Position numbers and translations under genes: made by a program
From: Parasedimentitalea denitrificans
Lineage (GTDB): Bacteria; Pseudomonadota; Alphaproteobacteria; Rhodobacterales; Rhodobacteraceae
DNA: 64,000 nucleotides
Assembly (NCBI RefSeq): GCF_011813015.1
Contig: NZ_QHLQ01000018.1
Span: forward strand, 18,766-82,765
Direction of reading: 5' to 3'
Shown here: positions 1-9,293 of the stretch, one piece after another
Layout of the letters: every line of letters starts with the position of its first letter
How positions within the stretch are numbered: the stretch's first letter is position 1
Notes under the pieces: generated by a model
The model's database searches: none
The model's input: only the letters and a program-made list of their open reading frames with translations
What the model was told of the DNA's origin: nothing

Positions 1-406
1 AAACGATCAATACCCGCGCCCAGGCGAAATTGATCACCATCGCCACTGCGTTCACAGCCATACCAACTGGCCCTAATTCACTAAGATCGGGCGCATAAAT
101 CGCGTCCACCGCCTGATGAACAATCAACAACGCAGCCACCACAATCATGATGCCTTCAGCTACAGCAGAGAAGTACTCGGCCTTGTGGTGCCCATAGGGA
201 TGACCACGATCAGCCGGCCGCTGCGCATAACGCACGGCGATCAAAGCCAGTGCAGCCCCACCAACGTTGACCAGCGACTCTAGCGCGTCGGAATACAGCG
301 CCACAGATCCGGTCATCCACCAAGCCAGAAATTTGAGCCCCAGAACGAGCAACGACACCACTATAGAGCCTAATGCAAGGCGTTCGGCCGAGACTGAACT
401 GCTCAT
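1..406 (-). CDS. Cation diffusion facilitator (CDF) transporter, 3' part cut by window edge
   Basis: This reading frame starts at the ATG at 406 and runs off the left edge, so only about 135 N-terminal residues are visible. It begins MSSSVSAERLALGS and contains GSVALYSDALESLVNVGG followed by HPYGHHKAEYFSA. These are the conserved first helices of the CDF family, with the His-Pro-x-Gly-His loop and the acidic residues of the metal site. CDF proteins export divalent metals (Zn, Fe, Mn, Co) from the cytoplasm by proton antiport. The start lies 10 bases downstream of the TauE/SafE stop, so the two are probably co-transcribed. The metal specificity cannot be told from this part. Confidence 0.88.
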   Translation of the reverse strand, partial: MSSSVSAERLALGSIVVSLLVLGLKFLAWWMTGSVALYSDALESLVNVGGAALALIAVRYAQRPADRGHPYGHHKAEYFSAVAEGIMIVVAALLIVHQAVDAIYAPDLSELGPVGMAVNAVAMVINFAWARVLIV

Positions 407-416
407 GGCGCTGTCC

Positions 417-1184
417 TCATCCAAACACGCCCCGGCGCACCAGGTTCAATCCAGCGACGGATAGCACCACCAGCGTAGCCTTGCGGAATGTGGCTTGGTC
501 GATACTGTCATGCCAGCGAACTCCAAACCACATACCCATCATCGCAGGCGGTAATAGAGCGAGGGACAGTGGCAGGGTCTCTGCCCGCAACACACCTGAC
601 CCGGTGTGGGCCGCCAGTAGTGCCACAGCCCCTAGCCCGTAGATCACCCCCTGCACCCGGATGTGCTCACCCTTTGGCGTGTCCAATGCTGTTAGATAGG
701 CCACCGTCGGAGGTCCCCAAACGCCGGACAACCCGCCGATAAAACCCGCAAAGGCGCCAACTGCCGCCTCAATTCGGGCGGATGGCTTAGACAGGTGAAA
801 CCGCAGGCCAAACAGTTGCAGGAATGCGAAAACTGTAACCGGTACTCCTAGCACCAGCAATAATACCTGAGTGGGCAACAACCGCACTAGCTGCGCGCTG
901 GACACCAGAAATACAAACCCAACCAACAGAAACACACGGAACCGCTTCACCGACTGCCACGCGGCAGACCAGCCCTGTCGTAGGGCCTGCACACCATTGC
1001 TCGCCACTGTCGCCAGAATCAGCCCCGCCAGGGCCAGTTCCGGGCTTAGAAACACGCTAAGGCCGGAAATAAGGATCATCGGCATGCCGAACCCCACCAT
1101 GCCCTTGATCACTCCTGCAAGCAGGGCAACACCAACGGCGGCGGCCAATTGAAAGGGAGAAATCAATAAGAATAAGCTATCCAT
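417..1184 (-). CDS. TauE/SafE family membrane permease
   Basis: The product is about 255 residues with roughly eight hydrophobic segments. An early motif, ALLAGVIKGMVGFGMPM, is typical of TauE/SafE (DUF81) permeases, and a second glycine-rich repeat, FAGFIGGLSGVWGPP, is the matching half of the duplicated fold. Family members export sulfite, sulfoacetate or other organic anions; the substrate here is unknown. I chose the ATG at 1184 because CAGGGG lies just upstream. An in-frame ATG at 1211 would add nine residues without an evident ribosome site. The gene is divergent from mcd and precedes the CDF gene by 10 bases. Confidence 0.85.
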   Translation of the reverse strand: MDSLFLLISPFQLAAAVGVALLAGVIKGMVGFGMPMILISGLSVFLSPELALAGLILATVASNGVQALRQGWSAAWQSVKRFRVFLLVGFVFLVSSAQLVRLLPTQVLLLVLGVPVTVFAFLQLFGLRFHLSKPSARIEAAVGAFAGFIGGLSGVWGPPTVAYLTALDTPKGEHIRVQGVIYGLGAVALLAAHTGSGVLRAETLPLSLALLPPAMMGMWFGVRWHDSIDQATFRKATLVVLSVAGLNLVRRGVFG

Positions 1185-1258
1185 AGAACCCCTGTAGCAT
1201 ATCCACAGCAAGCTGCATGCAGGAAATGACCGCGCAACAATTGTCCAAAATGCCGCGA

Positions 1259-1283
1259 TGCAGCGTATTTTTGTTGCGCTGCA
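1259..1283. promoter_or_regulatory. Inverted repeat in the permease/mcd divergent promoter region
   Basis: TGCAGCG (1259-1265) and CGCTGCA (1277-1283) form a perfect 7-bp inverted repeat with an 11-bp spacer, 37 bases before the mcd start. An overlapping dyad TTGC-N9-GCAA lies at 1274-1290 and includes TTGCAAA. In Rhodobacter, ScfR-type regulators of acyl-CoA metabolism bind TTGCAAA-like half-sites as I recall; linking them to this site is inference. Confidence 0.4.
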
Positions 1284-1319
1284 GTTGCAAAGTGATTACC
1301 ACCTGACAGGACTGAACAG

Positions 1320-3014
1320 ATGTGCCCCATCGCCCAAGACAAACTGGAACTGCTTATGACACCGATTCTTCTTAGTGATCTTTTGGCACTAACCAACGCC
1401 GCACTGCCGCCCGTTGACCAGCTGTTCCAAACCGCCCGCACATCCGTCGCCGCGATGGTCAGCGAAAATGGCCGCATCTCGGGTCGGCTGATCGAGCAGA
1501 ACCAAACCGCAGCCCACGGGTTGTCATGGCTTGCCACTTATCAGCAAAGCCTTGTGCAGATGCAGAAGTGGGCCGAACGCCTACAGGCCAACGGGAATTT
1601 TGGCGAAATAGAACAGCTGATCCATCAGATCGCCTTTGGGGAATATCTTAGCCAGATCCATGGCGGCATTCAGATGAACCAGGGCGAAGTTGTCCGCGCT
1701 CAGGACATGGGCCTTAGTCTAGATGACCTGAACGCGATGATGGAACCAGCGGTTATTGCCCTGACCCAGAACGGCAATACTCAGGCGGCACGTACCCGTT
1801 TGGTCGAACTGATGCAGGAACAATCCGCCAACCTGACCACCGGCGCCACCGGGTTGGACGAAGAGCTGGAAATGATCCGCGAGCAGTTCCGCCGTTTTGC
1901 GGTCGAACGGGTCGAGCCCCACGCCCACGACTGGCATCTCAAAGACGAACTGATCCCAATGGAGATCATCGACGAGCTGGCAGAGATGGGCGTGTTCGGC
2001 CTGACGATCCCCGAGGAACACGGCGGCTTTGGCCTGTCCAAAGCCTCGATGGTAGTGGTGTCCGAGGAACTGTCACGTGGTTACATTGGCGTAGGCTCAC
2101 TGGCGACGCGTTCAGAAATCGCAGCCGAACTGATCATCTGCGGCGGCACCGACGAACAGAAAGCCAACTGGCTGCCCAAAATCTCAAGCGCTGAAATTTT
2201 ACCGACGGCGGTGTTCACCGAGCCAAATACAGGCTCTGATCTTGGCTCTTTGCGCACCCGCGCGACCAAGAGTGAGGCCGGGGACTATACCATTACCGGC
2301 AACAAAACCTGGATCACCCACGCCGCCCGCACACATGTCATGACACTACTGGCGCGCACCGATCCCGACACCACTGACCACCGTGGCCTGTCAATGTTCC
2401 TAGCCGAAAAGACCCCTGGCACCGAGCAAGACCCATTCCCAACCGAAGGCATGACAGGCGGCGAGATCGAAGTGCTCGGCTATCGTGGCATGAAGGAATA
2501 CGAGCTGGCATTCGACGGTTTTCAGGTCAAAGGTGAAAGCCTGCTGGGTGGCGAAGAAGGCAAAGGCTTTAAACAGCTGATGGAAACCTTCGAATCCGCC
2601 CGCATCCAAACCGCTGCCCGTGCCATTGGCGTTGCGCAATCGGCACTGGATATCGCCACCCAATATGCGCAGGACCGTAAACAGTTCGGCAAGTCGCTGA
2701 TCGAATTCCCTCGCGTATCAGGCAAGCTGGCAATGATGGCTGTCGAGATCATGATTGCCCGTCAGCTGACTTATTTCTCAGCCTGGGAAAAAGACAACGG
2801 CCACCGCTGCGACCTAGAGGCCGGAATGGCCAAACTGCTTGGTGCCCGTGTCGCATGGGCTGCTGCTGACAACGGCTTGCAGATCCACGGCGGCAACGGG
2901 TTCGCGATGGAGTACAAAATCAGCCGCGTACTTTGCGACGCCCGCATTCTCAACATTTTTGAGGGCGCCGCTGAAATTCAGGCACAAGTTATCGCGCGTC
3001 GCTTGCTAAGCTAA
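1320..3014 (+). CDS. mcd: (2S)-methylsuccinyl-CoA dehydrogenase
   Basis: This 564-residue flavoprotein of the acyl-CoA dehydrogenase fold carries an N-terminal extension of about 170 residues, the hallmark of methylsuccinyl-CoA dehydrogenase. The enzyme oxidises (2S)-methylsuccinyl-CoA to mesaconyl-C1-CoA in the ethylmalonyl-CoA pathway, which replaces the glyoxylate shunt in many Rhodobacterales. The dehydrogenase core starts near residue 180 (LDEELEMIREQFRRFA). It shows the FAD/substrate segment TAVFTEPNTGSDLG, the QYAQDRKQFGKSL signature, GNGFAMEYKISR, and near the end IFEGAAEIQAQVI with the family glutamate. The first ATG has AGGA eight bases upstream; a second ATG at 1356 would shorten it by 12 residues. 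A strong terminator follows. Confidence 0.88.
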   Translation: MCPIAQDKLELLMTPILLSDLLALTNAALPPVDQLFQTARTSVAAMVSENGRISGRLIEQNQTAAHGLSWLATYQQSLVQMQKWAERLQANGNFGEIEQLIHQIAFGEYLSQIHGGIQMNQGEVVRAQDMGLSLDDLNAMMEPAVIALTQNGNTQAARTRLVELMQEQSANLTTGATGLDEELEMIREQFRRFAVERVEPHAHDWHLKDELIPMEIIDELAEMGVFGLTIPEEHGGFGLSKASMVVVSEELSRGYIGVGSLATRSEIAAELIICGGTDEQKANWLPKISSAEILPTAVFTEPNTGSDLGSLRTRATKSEAGDYTITGNKTWITHAARTHVMTLLARTDPDTTDHRGLSMFLAEKTPGTEQDPFPTEGMTGGEIEVLGYRGMKEYELAFDGFQVKGESLLGGEEGKGFKQLMETFESARIQTAARAIGVAQSALDIATQYAQDRKQFGKSLIEFPRVSGKLAMMAVEIMIARQLTYFSAWEKDNGHRCDLEAGMAKLLGARVAWAAADNGLQIHGGNGFAMEYKISRVLCDARILNIFEGAAEIQAQVIARRLLS

Positions 3015-3039
3015 GCCATATCACTTTGCAGAAACAGAC

Positions 3040-3066
3040 AGCCCGGCCATTGCGCCGGGCTTTTCT
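3040..3066 (+). terminator. Rho-independent terminator after mcd
   Basis: AGCCCGGC (3040-3047) pairs with GCCGGGCT (3054-3061) around a six-base loop, and the right arm runs into TTTTCTTT. It lies 26 bases past the mcd stop. Confidence 0.9.
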
Positions 3067-3152
3067 TTGCGCGATGGCCCCTCACTTCTCGGAAAGGGAC
3101 TGTTTCTACGCGATACTATTATCTTACGTCAGCTTTCTCGCTATAGAACCCC

Positions 3153-3833
3153 ATGCGAATTTTTATACACCTGCTAGCCGTGACGGCCCTGTTAACCGGC
3201 TGCGCCGACACCACACCCAAGGATCAACCTACCCGTATTCTAGCGATGGGCGATTCCTTGATGGCCTGGAACAACATCAGCAGCCAGTCGATCCCGAATA
3301 CGGTTGCCAAAACTCTGGATGAACCCGTCGTCGACCGGTCAGTTTCCGCCGCGCGGATTATCTATCGCTTGCCAATATCCGGTAGCGCAGGCCTGAATAT
3401 TGGCAAGCAATACCAAACAGGCGAATGGGACTGGATTATCGTGAACGGCGGCGGCAACGATCTGCTGCTCGGCTGCGGCTGCATGGCCTGTGATCGCAAG
3501 CTGGACAAACTGGTCACCGATGACGGCACCACAGGCGCGATTCCCGGCATGGTGTCAGAACTACGTAAAACCGGGGCCAAGGTAATCTACGTCGGATACC
3601 TGCGCAGCCCGGGTGTTGGTTCTCCGATTGAACATTGCCGCTATGAAGGTGACATTCTAGAGCAGCGCGTTGCGCGCATGGCTGACCTAGACGCTGGCGT
3701 CTATTTCCTATCGCTGCGCGATCTGGTTCCCCATGGCGACCGGTCCTACCACACGCTCGACATGATCCACCCGTCGATCAAGGCCAGTACGGCAATTGGT
3801 AACAAGATTGCTCAGATCATTCAAAGCGAGTGA
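3153..3833 (+). CDS. SGNH/GDSL-family hydrolase lipoprotein
   Basis: The 226-residue product starts with a lipoprotein signal, MRIFIHLLAVTALLTGC, in which Cys17 is the likely lipidated residue. SGNH blocks are visible: GDSL at 33-36 with the nucleophilic serine, GGGND near 99-103 (the block III Gly/Asn), and DMIHPS near 204-209 with the catalytic Asp and His. Such enzymes are envelope-bound esterases or lipases (TesA-like); the substrate is unknown. Several extra cysteines (CGCMAC, near 107-112) are unusual and could form a disulfide or bind metal. The stop overlaps a possible GTG of the next lipoprotein gene, so the two are probably one transcript. Confidence 0.8.
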   Translation: MRIFIHLLAVTALLTGCADTTPKDQPTRILAMGDSLMAWNNISSQSIPNTVAKTLDEPVVDRSVSAARIIYRLPISGSAGLNIGKQYQTGEWDWIIVNGGGNDLLLGCGCMACDRKLDKLVTDDGTTGAIPGMVSELRKTGAKVIYVGYLRSPGVGSPIEHCRYEGDILEQRVARMADLDAGVYFLSLRDLVPHGDRSYHTLDMIHPSIKASTAIGNKIAQIIQSE

Positions 3834-3853
3834 CACAGCGAACGGAGCCCCTG

Positions 3854-4246
3854 ATGTTACGGACCATCTTACTACTGACATTGATCTTGATGACGGCCTG
3901 TACAGGTGATGAAACCGTTGCCGCCTATGGAGCCGCCGAGATCGAATGGCGGCTGGTTGAAATGGACGGCCAACCCTTTACAGCAACCACTACTCTACAC
4001 TTCCCCGAACAAGGGCGCATTGCGGGGGCTGCCCCCTGCAACACCTTCACCGCGACAATGGATGCCCCCTACCCTTGGTTCGAGATCCAAGAGCTTAGCC
4101 TGACCCGCATGGCCTGTGACGACATGACGATGGAACACCAGTTCCTACAGACCCTACAGGACATGACCCTATCCGAAGTTTCGGCAGGCACCATGATCCT
4201 TAGTAACGTCGACGGCCGTGAAATGGTTTTCAAAGCCGCCGAGTAA
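3854..4246 (+). CDS. META domain lipoprotein (HslJ-like)
   Basis: The 130-residue product has a lipoprotein signal, [16 protein letters not shown], followed by a META domain: an [12 protein letters not shown] start, [10 protein letters not shown] in the middle and [19 protein letters not shown] towards the end. This is the pattern of HslJ and DUF306 proteins, envelope proteins linked to heat or antibiotic stress in enterobacteria. No enzymatic role is known. The start at 3854 is supported by GGAG seven bases upstream; a GTG at 3830 overlapping the previous stop is less likely. Its end overlaps the recO end by 17 bases on the opposite strand. Confidence 0.78.
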   Translation: MLRTILLLTLILMTACTGDETVAAYGAAEIEWRLVEMDGQPFTATTTLHFPEQGRIAGAAPCNTFTATMDAPYPWFEIQELSLTRMACDDMTMEHQFLQTLQDMTLSEVSAGTMILSNVDGREMVFKAAE

Positions 4247-4955
4247 GCGCATCAACAAACCGACCGCGTGCCTCTGGCAGTGGATTACGACCCAGCGATG
4301 GGGCCAGTCGGGTTTCAAGAAAGAAACCTGTGGTCCGCAAACCTTGTACGATCTCAGCATCATCCGCGTCGCCCTCACCCAGCAAAACCGGTGGCAAAGC
4401 CAGCAAGCGGCTGACCCAGTCCCCTGCCCCCTTGGCTGACACCGCCCGCCCAGATTTCGGAGAGACATAGATCAGCCCTTCGGTCGCCCCTGTTACCGCG
4501 CAGTTGGTTAGATCCAGGCCAAAGCCCATCTCCTCTAACAACATCATCTCCCAGCGCAGATATGCCAGAGGCCACAGCTCTTCCTGCTCTAGCAGATCCA
4601 GCAACTGCTCTGACTTCGCATACAGGCTGGCATGGGCTTCGCGTTCCGGTAGGCAAAACGACAACAACGCCGTCACCGCATTCAACCCCGCCAAAGCCAA
4701 ACGCCCCGAAAATGCCGCTACCGCGCGACTACGCAGCAACTCCGCCTGATAGCTTCCTAGATGGTCTTCTAACCGTGCACGCCAGATCAGATCCAGTTGC
4801 GCACCGGGTTGTAAGATCGGCGCTTGCTTGCGGCTGGCACCGCCACGCACCACTCCTGCATGGCGGCCGTGCTCCGCAGTAAAGACATCTATGATTGCCG
4901 AGCTTTCGCCATGGCGGCGCAGACTTAGCAAAATGCCGTGATCACGCCATTCCAC
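4230..4955 (-). CDS. recO: DNA repair protein RecO
   Basis: The 241-residue product matches RecO in length and layout. An OB-fold N-terminus ([26 protein letters not shown], in which HGE is typical) is followed by an all-helical domain with [32 protein letters not shown], and then a region that holds a zinc finger in other RecO proteins. Only one cysteine (NCAVTG) remains here, so the zinc site seems lost, as in many alphaproteobacteria. RecO loads RecA onto SSB-coated single-stranded DNA with RecR. It lies in the era neighbourhood, as is common in this group. Confidence 0.9.
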   Translation of the reverse strand: MEWRDHGILLSLRRHGESSAIIDVFTAEHGRHAGVVRGGASRKQAPILQPGAQLDLIWRARLEDHLGSYQAELLRSRAVAAFSGRLALAGLNAVTALLSFCLPEREAHASLYAKSEQLLDLLEQEELWPLAYLRWEMMLLEEMGFGLDLTNCAVTGATEGLIYVSPKSGRAVSAKGAGDWVSRLLALPPVLLGEGDADDAEIVQGLRTTGFFLETRLAPSLGRNPLPEARGRFVDALTRRL

Positions 4956-5058
4956 TGGCTGCTCTCCCTACTCGGATCCGATTTCCCGGCCAACAGACCG
5001 CAACACACAACAAACTGCAAGGTACCCCTTGTATCGCTGCACCCATTGCCTACCTTTG

Positions 5059-5076
5059 ATTAACTATTTTGTTAAT
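5059..5076. promoter_or_regulatory. AT-rich inverted repeat ahead of the 5.1-kb gene
   Basis: ATTAAC (5059-5064) and GTTAAT (5071-5076) form a perfect inverted repeat with a six-base TATTTT spacer. It sits 15 bases before the start codon and just before the ribosome site AGGA. It could be a repressor operator or a small hairpin. Confidence 0.35.
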
Positions 5077-5091
5077 TACAGGAAATCCACA

Positions 5092-5397
5092 ATGCGCGGC
5101 ATAACGATCACTTACAAATACAGCGGCGACGAAACCATCTGGCAAAGTGCCATGTCCGATTTTATCTCTGCTATCGACAACGATCCAGAGATCGCGGGTA
5201 AGTTCACCTATCAAGTGGCCACCGCCGATGACAAGGAAACCAGATTTCACTGGGGCCGTTGGGACAGTGCCGAAACTTTGAAACACGTCCAATCACAGGA
5301 GTACTTCAAAACCTTCGCTGGACGGGTAAAGGAATTTGCCGGTGGCGTACCCTCTGCGACAGGCCATGACATCTCGCACAAAACCACCGGCTGGTAG
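5092..5397 (+). CDS. Conserved hypothetical protein, possibly dimeric alpha-beta barrel
   Basis: The product is about 101 residues, cytoplasmic and without a signal or membrane segment. It reads MRGITITYKYSGDE and then WQSAMSDFISAIDNDPEIAGKF, VATADDKETRFHWGRW and a LKHVQSQEYFKTFAGRVKEFAGG helix. Alternating strand and helix in about 100 residues recalls ferredoxin-like alpha-beta barrel (ABM/EthD) proteins, but I do not recognise the exact family. The ATG at 5092 has AGGAAA nine bases upstream. It ends one base before the DUF1491 gene on the other strand. Confidence 0.65.
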   Translation: MRGITITYKYSGDETIWQSAMSDFISAIDNDPEIAGKFTYQVATADDKETRFHWGRWDSAETLKHVQSQEYFKTFAGRVKEFAGGVPSATGHDISHKTTGW

Positions 5398-5727
5398 TTA
5401 CTCTAGTCCCGGCTCATCCAGCAAATGGCGGCCTTGCCGGTCCTCGACCTCGATCACCCATAGATCGGGGTCAAACTCCCCCTGCTTACAAACCGAGGCA
5501 TCCACCTCGCGCTCGTCGCCATTGGCCAGCTCAACCCATTTCCGCTCGCCGCTCATCAGATCATATGAACGATGAAATGCTACCGCCTGACCGTCCAGCG
5601 TATTCAGCTTAACCAGCACAGCTCCAGCCGTGTCGTCACCATGTGACACTACAAAGGCCGGTATCTCCTGAAATCGAAGCCGCGCCAAATAGGCCTGCAC
5701 CCAGAATTCGGCGGTTAGCCGGGTCAC
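5398..5727 (-). CDS. DUF1491 family protein
   Basis: The 109-residue product begins MTRLTAEFWVQAYLARLR and carries AFVVSHGDDTAGAVLVKLNTLDG, then WVIEVEDRQGRHLLDEPGL. This pattern is typical of DUF1491 proteins, which are restricted to alphaproteobacteria and usually lie beside era or recO. No function is established. It lies 126 bases downstream of era on the same strand. I see no convincing gene in the gap 5728-5853, only a short frame without a good start. Confidence 0.8.
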   Translation of the reverse strand: MTRLTAEFWVQAYLARLRFQEIPAFVVSHGDDTAGAVLVKLNTLDGQAVAFHRSYDLMSGERKWVELANGDEREVDASVCKQGEFDPDLWVIEVEDRQGRHLLDEPGLE

Positions 5728-5853
5728 GGTGCAGCGCGCTCAACACAGGGCCGCACGCGGCCCGTTGATGCCGCCGGGTGTGGTCGGGGGCAAAAAGATC
5801 CGACATTAGCCTCGGCGGCCACCGATCCTGATGCGCCCGATACAATCACAGTC

Positions 5854-6759
5854 CTAGTTCCCGTCTTTGAAATCGAGCCCCATTTCAGAGTACCGCTCGG
5901 ACTCGTCCTGCCAGTTTGGCCGCACTTTGACCTGCAAAAACAGGTGCACTTTGCGGTCCAGAAACTCAGTCAATTCGGTGCGCGACGCCTGACCAATCGA
6001 CTTGATCGTTTCGCCGTTTTTGCCCAGCACAATGCCCTTGTGTCCATCACGAACCACATAGACCACCTGATCGATCTTGACCGATCCATCCTTGCGATCT
6101 TCCCAGCCTTCGGTCTCAACAGTCATCTGGTAGGGCAGTTCCTGATGCAACCGCAGCGTCAGCTTTTCGCGGGTCATCTCAGCGGCAATCATCCGCAACG
6201 GCAGGTCGGCAATCTGATCTTCGGGATACAGCCACGGGCCTTCGGGTACTTTTCCAGCCAGCCAGCTGCGCAGGTCGTCGACCCCATGGCCACGTTCGGC
6301 AGAGATCATAAAGGTCTCAGCAAAGGCATAGCGCTCATTCAGCTTTTGGGCCAAGCCCAACAGAACCTCAGTTTCCACCTTGTCGATCTTGTTGATCGCC
6401 AGTGTCACAATGCGGCCTTCGCCGATCTCGGCCAGGCCTTCCAGGATCTTCTCAACCCCTTCGGTGATACCGCGGTGGGCCTCTACCATCAGTACGATCA
6501 CATCAGCATCCGCAGCCCCGCCCCATGCAGCAGCAACCATCGCCCGGTCCAACCGGCGACGCGGCGCAAACAGGCCGGGGGTGTCAACAAACACGATCTG
6601 GCTTTGATCATCCATCGCAACACCACGAATACGCGCGCGTGTGGTCTGCACCTTATGGGTCACAATCGACACCTTGGCCCCAACCATCCGATTCAGCAGC
6701 GTCGACTTGCCTGCGTTCGGTTCACCAATCAGAGCCACAAATCCGGCACGAGTACTCAT
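5854..6759 (-). CDS. era: GTPase Era
   Basis: The 301-residue product has all Era motifs: the P-loop GEPNAGKS at 12-19, a switch I region with [17 protein letters not shown] as G3 and NKID as G4. The C-terminal KH domain has [22 protein letters not shown]. Era binds 16S rRNA near its 3' end and helps mature the small ribosomal subunit. Its start overlaps the rnc stop by four bases (ATGA), so translation is coupled with RNase III, a very common bacterial pairing. Confidence 0.97.
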   Translation of the reverse strand: MSTRAGFVALIGEPNAGKSTLLNRMVGAKVSIVTHKVQTTRARIRGVAMDDQSQIVFVDTPGLFAPRRRLDRAMVAAAWGGAADADVIVLMVEAHRGITEGVEKILEGLAEIGEGRIVTLAINKIDKVETEVLLGLAQKLNERYAFAETFMISAERGHGVDDLRSWLAGKVPEGPWLYPEDQIADLPLRMIAAEMTREKLTLRLHQELPYQMTVETEGWEDRKDGSVKIDQVVYVVRDGHKGIVLGKNGETIKSIGQASRTELTEFLDRKVHLFLQVKVRPNWQDESERYSEMGLDFKDGN

Positions 6760-7442
6760 TGTTTTTGCTCCAGCTTACTAAGCAGCGCGGTGGCTGCGGC
6801 CTGTTCGGCCTGACGTTTTGATCCAGCAGTGGCCTGCGCCTCGGCGCCATCGTCCAACCGCACAGCTATTGTGAAAACCGGCTGATGATCCGGCCCAGTC
6901 CGTGACACCAGCTCATACGCCGGTGGTTTTTGCCGCTTGGCCTGAACCAGTTCCTGTAGCGAGGTTTTCGCATCGCGAGCATCTGCCTCGACCGAAGTAA
7001 TGCGATTACCCCAAAGCCGCAGGATCATCGCCTGTGCGGCCTCAAACCCGGCATCCTTATAGACAGCGGCAATCACCGCCTCCATCGCATCACCCAGCAG
7101 CGCCAGCTTGCGTCGCCCGCCTGACATCATCTCTGACCGGCCCAGCTTCAGGACTTCGCCCAGATCGATTTCGCGCGCCACATCTGCACAGGCTTCTTTG
7201 CGCACCATAGCATTGAAACGAGGCGCCAACTGGCCCTCGGATGCCGACTTGTCATCCTCTAGCAGCGCTGTTGCCATCACCAGCCCCAGCACCCGGTCAC
7301 CCAGAAATTCTAGCCGCTGATTGTCACTGCGTGTCGGTGACGAAATAGAGGCATGTGTCAGCGCCCGCACCAACAGTTCGGGCCGGGCAAACTCGTGCCC
7401 AATCCGATCCTGAAAGCCGCGCATTTCTTTTGACAGCTTCAC
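6756..7442 (-). CDS. rnc: Ribonuclease III
   Basis: The 228-residue product has an N-terminal RNase III domain with the signature [16 protein letters not shown] (metal-binding acidic residues) and a C-terminal double-stranded RNA binding domain ([21 protein letters not shown] through [11 protein letters not shown]). It cleaves the rRNA precursor and structured mRNAs. Both ends overlap neighbours by four bases, lepB upstream and era downstream, so lepB-rnc-era is one translationally coupled unit. Confidence 0.97.
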   Translation of the reverse strand: MKLSKEMRGFQDRIGHEFARPELLVRALTHASISSPTRSDNQRLEFLGDRVLGLVMATALLEDDKSASEGQLAPRFNAMVRKEACADVAREIDLGEVLKLGRSEMMSGGRRKLALLGDAMEAVIAAVYKDAGFEAAQAMILRLWGNRITSVEADARDAKTSLQELVQAKRQKPPAYELVSRTGPDHQPVFTIAVRLDDGAEAQATAGSKRQAEQAAATALLSKLEQKQ

Positions 7443-8278
7443 TTGATCCCCTTGAAGAAACGATCACTGCGCCACGTCCAGAAGTACAACATCGAACGCC
7501 CCGCAGATGAGAACATAATACGATCCGCCCGGCCGATCAGGTTTTCGTAAGGCACAAACCCTACGCCACCCGCCGACTGAGGCACCCGGCTATCGGTCGA
7601 GTTGTCGCGATTGTCACCCATGAAGAAGTAATGCCCCTCGGGCACCAGATACACGCCGGTGTGATCGGTGGACTGATTGCCGATGTTCAGAATTGCATGC
7701 TCGACACCGTTTGGCAGAGTTGCAATCTGACGCGTCTTTTTACAGATGCCACCTTCACCGACGGCTCCGTCATTGTGGCAACGCGGGTACCGCCCCTGTG
7801 GGCCTTGGCGTTCCATGACTTCTTCGAAATCACCGGCGTCTTTTAGGGCAACCGCTGTATCGTTGATATACAGAACACCGTCTTTGACCTGAATTTTGTC
7901 GCCAGGCAAACCAACCAGCCGCTTGATAAAGTCAGTATTGTTCACAGGGTGCCGGAACACAGCCACATCTCCACGCTCAGGCGTTCCGCCGAACAGTCGG
8001 GTGTTGTCTCCATCCAGGAATCCGCAGATGTCCTCGGCGTCGATATCGACCCCAAAACGCGCCATTCTCACGCTTGGACAGGACGCATAGGAATAGCCAT
8101 AGGCCATCTTGTTGACGAACAGAAAATCACCGATCAGCAGGGTTTCTTTCATCGACCCTGACGGGATCCAGAATGGCTGAAAGAACAGGGTGCGGAAAAC
8201 ACCAGCAATCAGCAACGCGTAGACTATGGTTTTGATCGTTTCAACGATCGAATTTCCCGCTTGGACTTTGGTCGCCAT
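7439..8278 (-). CDS. lepB: Signal peptidase I
   Basis: The 279-residue product has one N-terminal membrane helix (residues about 14-33), then the catalytic serine box IPSGSM with Ser42, and the lysine box [11 protein letters not shown] with Lys119. The conserved [11 protein letters not shown] box lies near the end. It removes signal peptides from exported preproteins on the periplasmic face of the inner membrane. A cysteine-containing insert ([21 protein letters not shown]) is seen in related alphaproteobacterial enzymes. The gene heads the lepB-rnc-era unit, 63 bases after acpS. Confidence 0.96.
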   Translation of the reverse strand: MATKVQAGNSIVETIKTIVYALLIAGVFRTLFFQPFWIPSGSMKETLLIGDFLFVNKMAYGYSYASCPSVRMARFGVDIDAEDICGFLDGDNTRLFGGTPERGDVAVFRHPVNNTDFIKRLVGLPGDKIQVKDGVLYINDTAVALKDAGDFEEVMERQGPQGRYPRCHNDGAVGEGGICKKTRQIATLPNGVEHAILNIGNQSTDHTGVYLVPEGHYFFMGDNRDNSTDSRVPQSAGGVGFVPYENLIGRADRIMFSSAGRSMLYFWTWRSDRFFKGIK

Positions 8279-8341
8279 CAGGCTCTCCGGTTCTAAAATA
8301 GGTCCGAGGCTACATGCGGCGCGGATGGGGGTAAGTCAAGC

Positions 8342-8767
8342 TTAGCCCCTATCCCTACGGTCAAGATCAGCAATCACCCGCGCCTCTATCACCACAAAAG
8401 CCTGCGCCCAGGGGTGATCATCGGTCAAAGTCACGTGAATCACTGCTTCGTGGCCCGGCGGCGTCATCTCCTCTAACCGCGCGGCCGCCCATCCGGTAAC
8501 ATGCATCACCGGTTGCCCGGTACGCAGATTGCTAACTGCCATGTCCTTCCAGGCGATTCCCATGCGCAATCCTGTGCCTAGCGCCTTGGAACATGCCTCT
8601 TTAGCCGCCCAACGTTTGGCATAGGTACCAGCCACATCCAGACGACGCTCAGCTTTGCGCTGTTCAACGGTAGTGAACACCCGGTTCTTGAACCGATCCC
8701 CAAACCGGTCCAGCGTTCGCTGGATCCGGTCGATATTTGCAAGATCGGTTCCGATACCAAGGATCAT
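8342..8767 (-). CDS. acpS: Holo-[acyl-carrier-protein] synthase
   Basis: The 141-residue product begins [26 protein letters not shown], with the metal-binding aspartate, and has the second signature [16 protein letters not shown] with the catalytic glutamate. AcpS transfers 4'-phosphopantetheine from CoA to the acyl carrier protein. The length is slightly above the usual 120-130 residues because of a C-terminal tail. The ATG at 8767 starts 28 bases after the upstream secreted protein gene. The pdxJ-acpS-lepB order is typical of Rhodobacterales. Confidence 0.95.
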   Translation of the reverse strand: MILGIGTDLANIDRIQRTLDRFGDRFKNRVFTTVEQRKAERRLDVAGTYAKRWAAKEACSKALGTGLRMGIAWKDMAVSNLRTGQPVMHVTGWAAARLEEMTPPGHEAVIHVTLTDDHPWAQAFVVIEARVIADLDRRDRG

Positions 8768-8795
8768 GGTTCACTCAACTGTTGTTTGCCATTGA

Positions 8796-9293
8796 TCAGT
8801 TGCTGGCTTTCTTTTTCAAGACGTTGCCAGACTTGGTCAGCATCTCAATCTTGACCACACCAGTCGCTTGGTTGATCCGCACGGGGACGCGCATCGGATT
8901 GTTGGAATCAGAAGAACCGGTGGCTGGGTCAAAGCGACCAACAGACACTTGCAACAGTATCCCCTTACCTGGATCATAACTTGATTCAATCCCAGAGGAG
9001 AAAACCCGGCTAAACCCCACGCCAGGTTGGTCAGACAGCACATGACAAGCCTGACCGTATTCCGGATTTGGGGACAGGATCAACAAATGGCTAGAACAGC
9101 ACGCAGGTTCACCACCGGTATCCAACTCCGCCACCCGGATATCACCATTTGCAAAGGTACGGCTGGTTTCCGACCAAGGCTCAACCAGATTGGCCGCCGA
9201 GGCGACCCAATCACAGCTCTGAATCGACTGAGACGCCCCTGATGTTGCAAGCAAACAAATAGCCGCGGTGGCAGTCAGAATCTGGGCCTTCAA
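8796..9293 (-). CDS. Hypothetical secreted protein between pdxJ and acpS
   Basis: The 165-residue product starts with a signal peptide, MKAQILTATAAICLLATSGASQS, with a probable cleavage site near residue 21. The mature part has four cysteines (SCDW, ACCSS, QACHVL) and no membrane segment. I do not recognise the family. Its ATG overlaps the pdxJ stop by four bases, so it is translated with pdxJ, and acpS follows after 28 bases. A periplasmic protein coupled to vitamin B6 and lipid-carrier genes suggests envelope work, but this is inference from position only. Confidence 0.7.
   Translation of the reverse strand: MKAQILTATAAICLLATSGASQSIQSCDWVASAANLVEPWSETSRTFANGDIRVAELDTGGEPACCSSHLLILSPNPEYGQACHVLSDQPGVGFSRVFSSGIESSYDPGKGILLQVSVGRFDPATGSSDSNNPMRVPVRINQATGVVKIEMLTKSGNVLKKKASN

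Noticed and set aside
5636..5845. A 69-codon minus-strand frame between era and DUF1491
   Set aside because: It overlaps DUF1491 in another frame and lacks a start signal.
5944..6813. A 289-codon plus-strand frame across era and the end of rnc
   Set aside because: It mirrors the intact era gene and has no recognisable motif.
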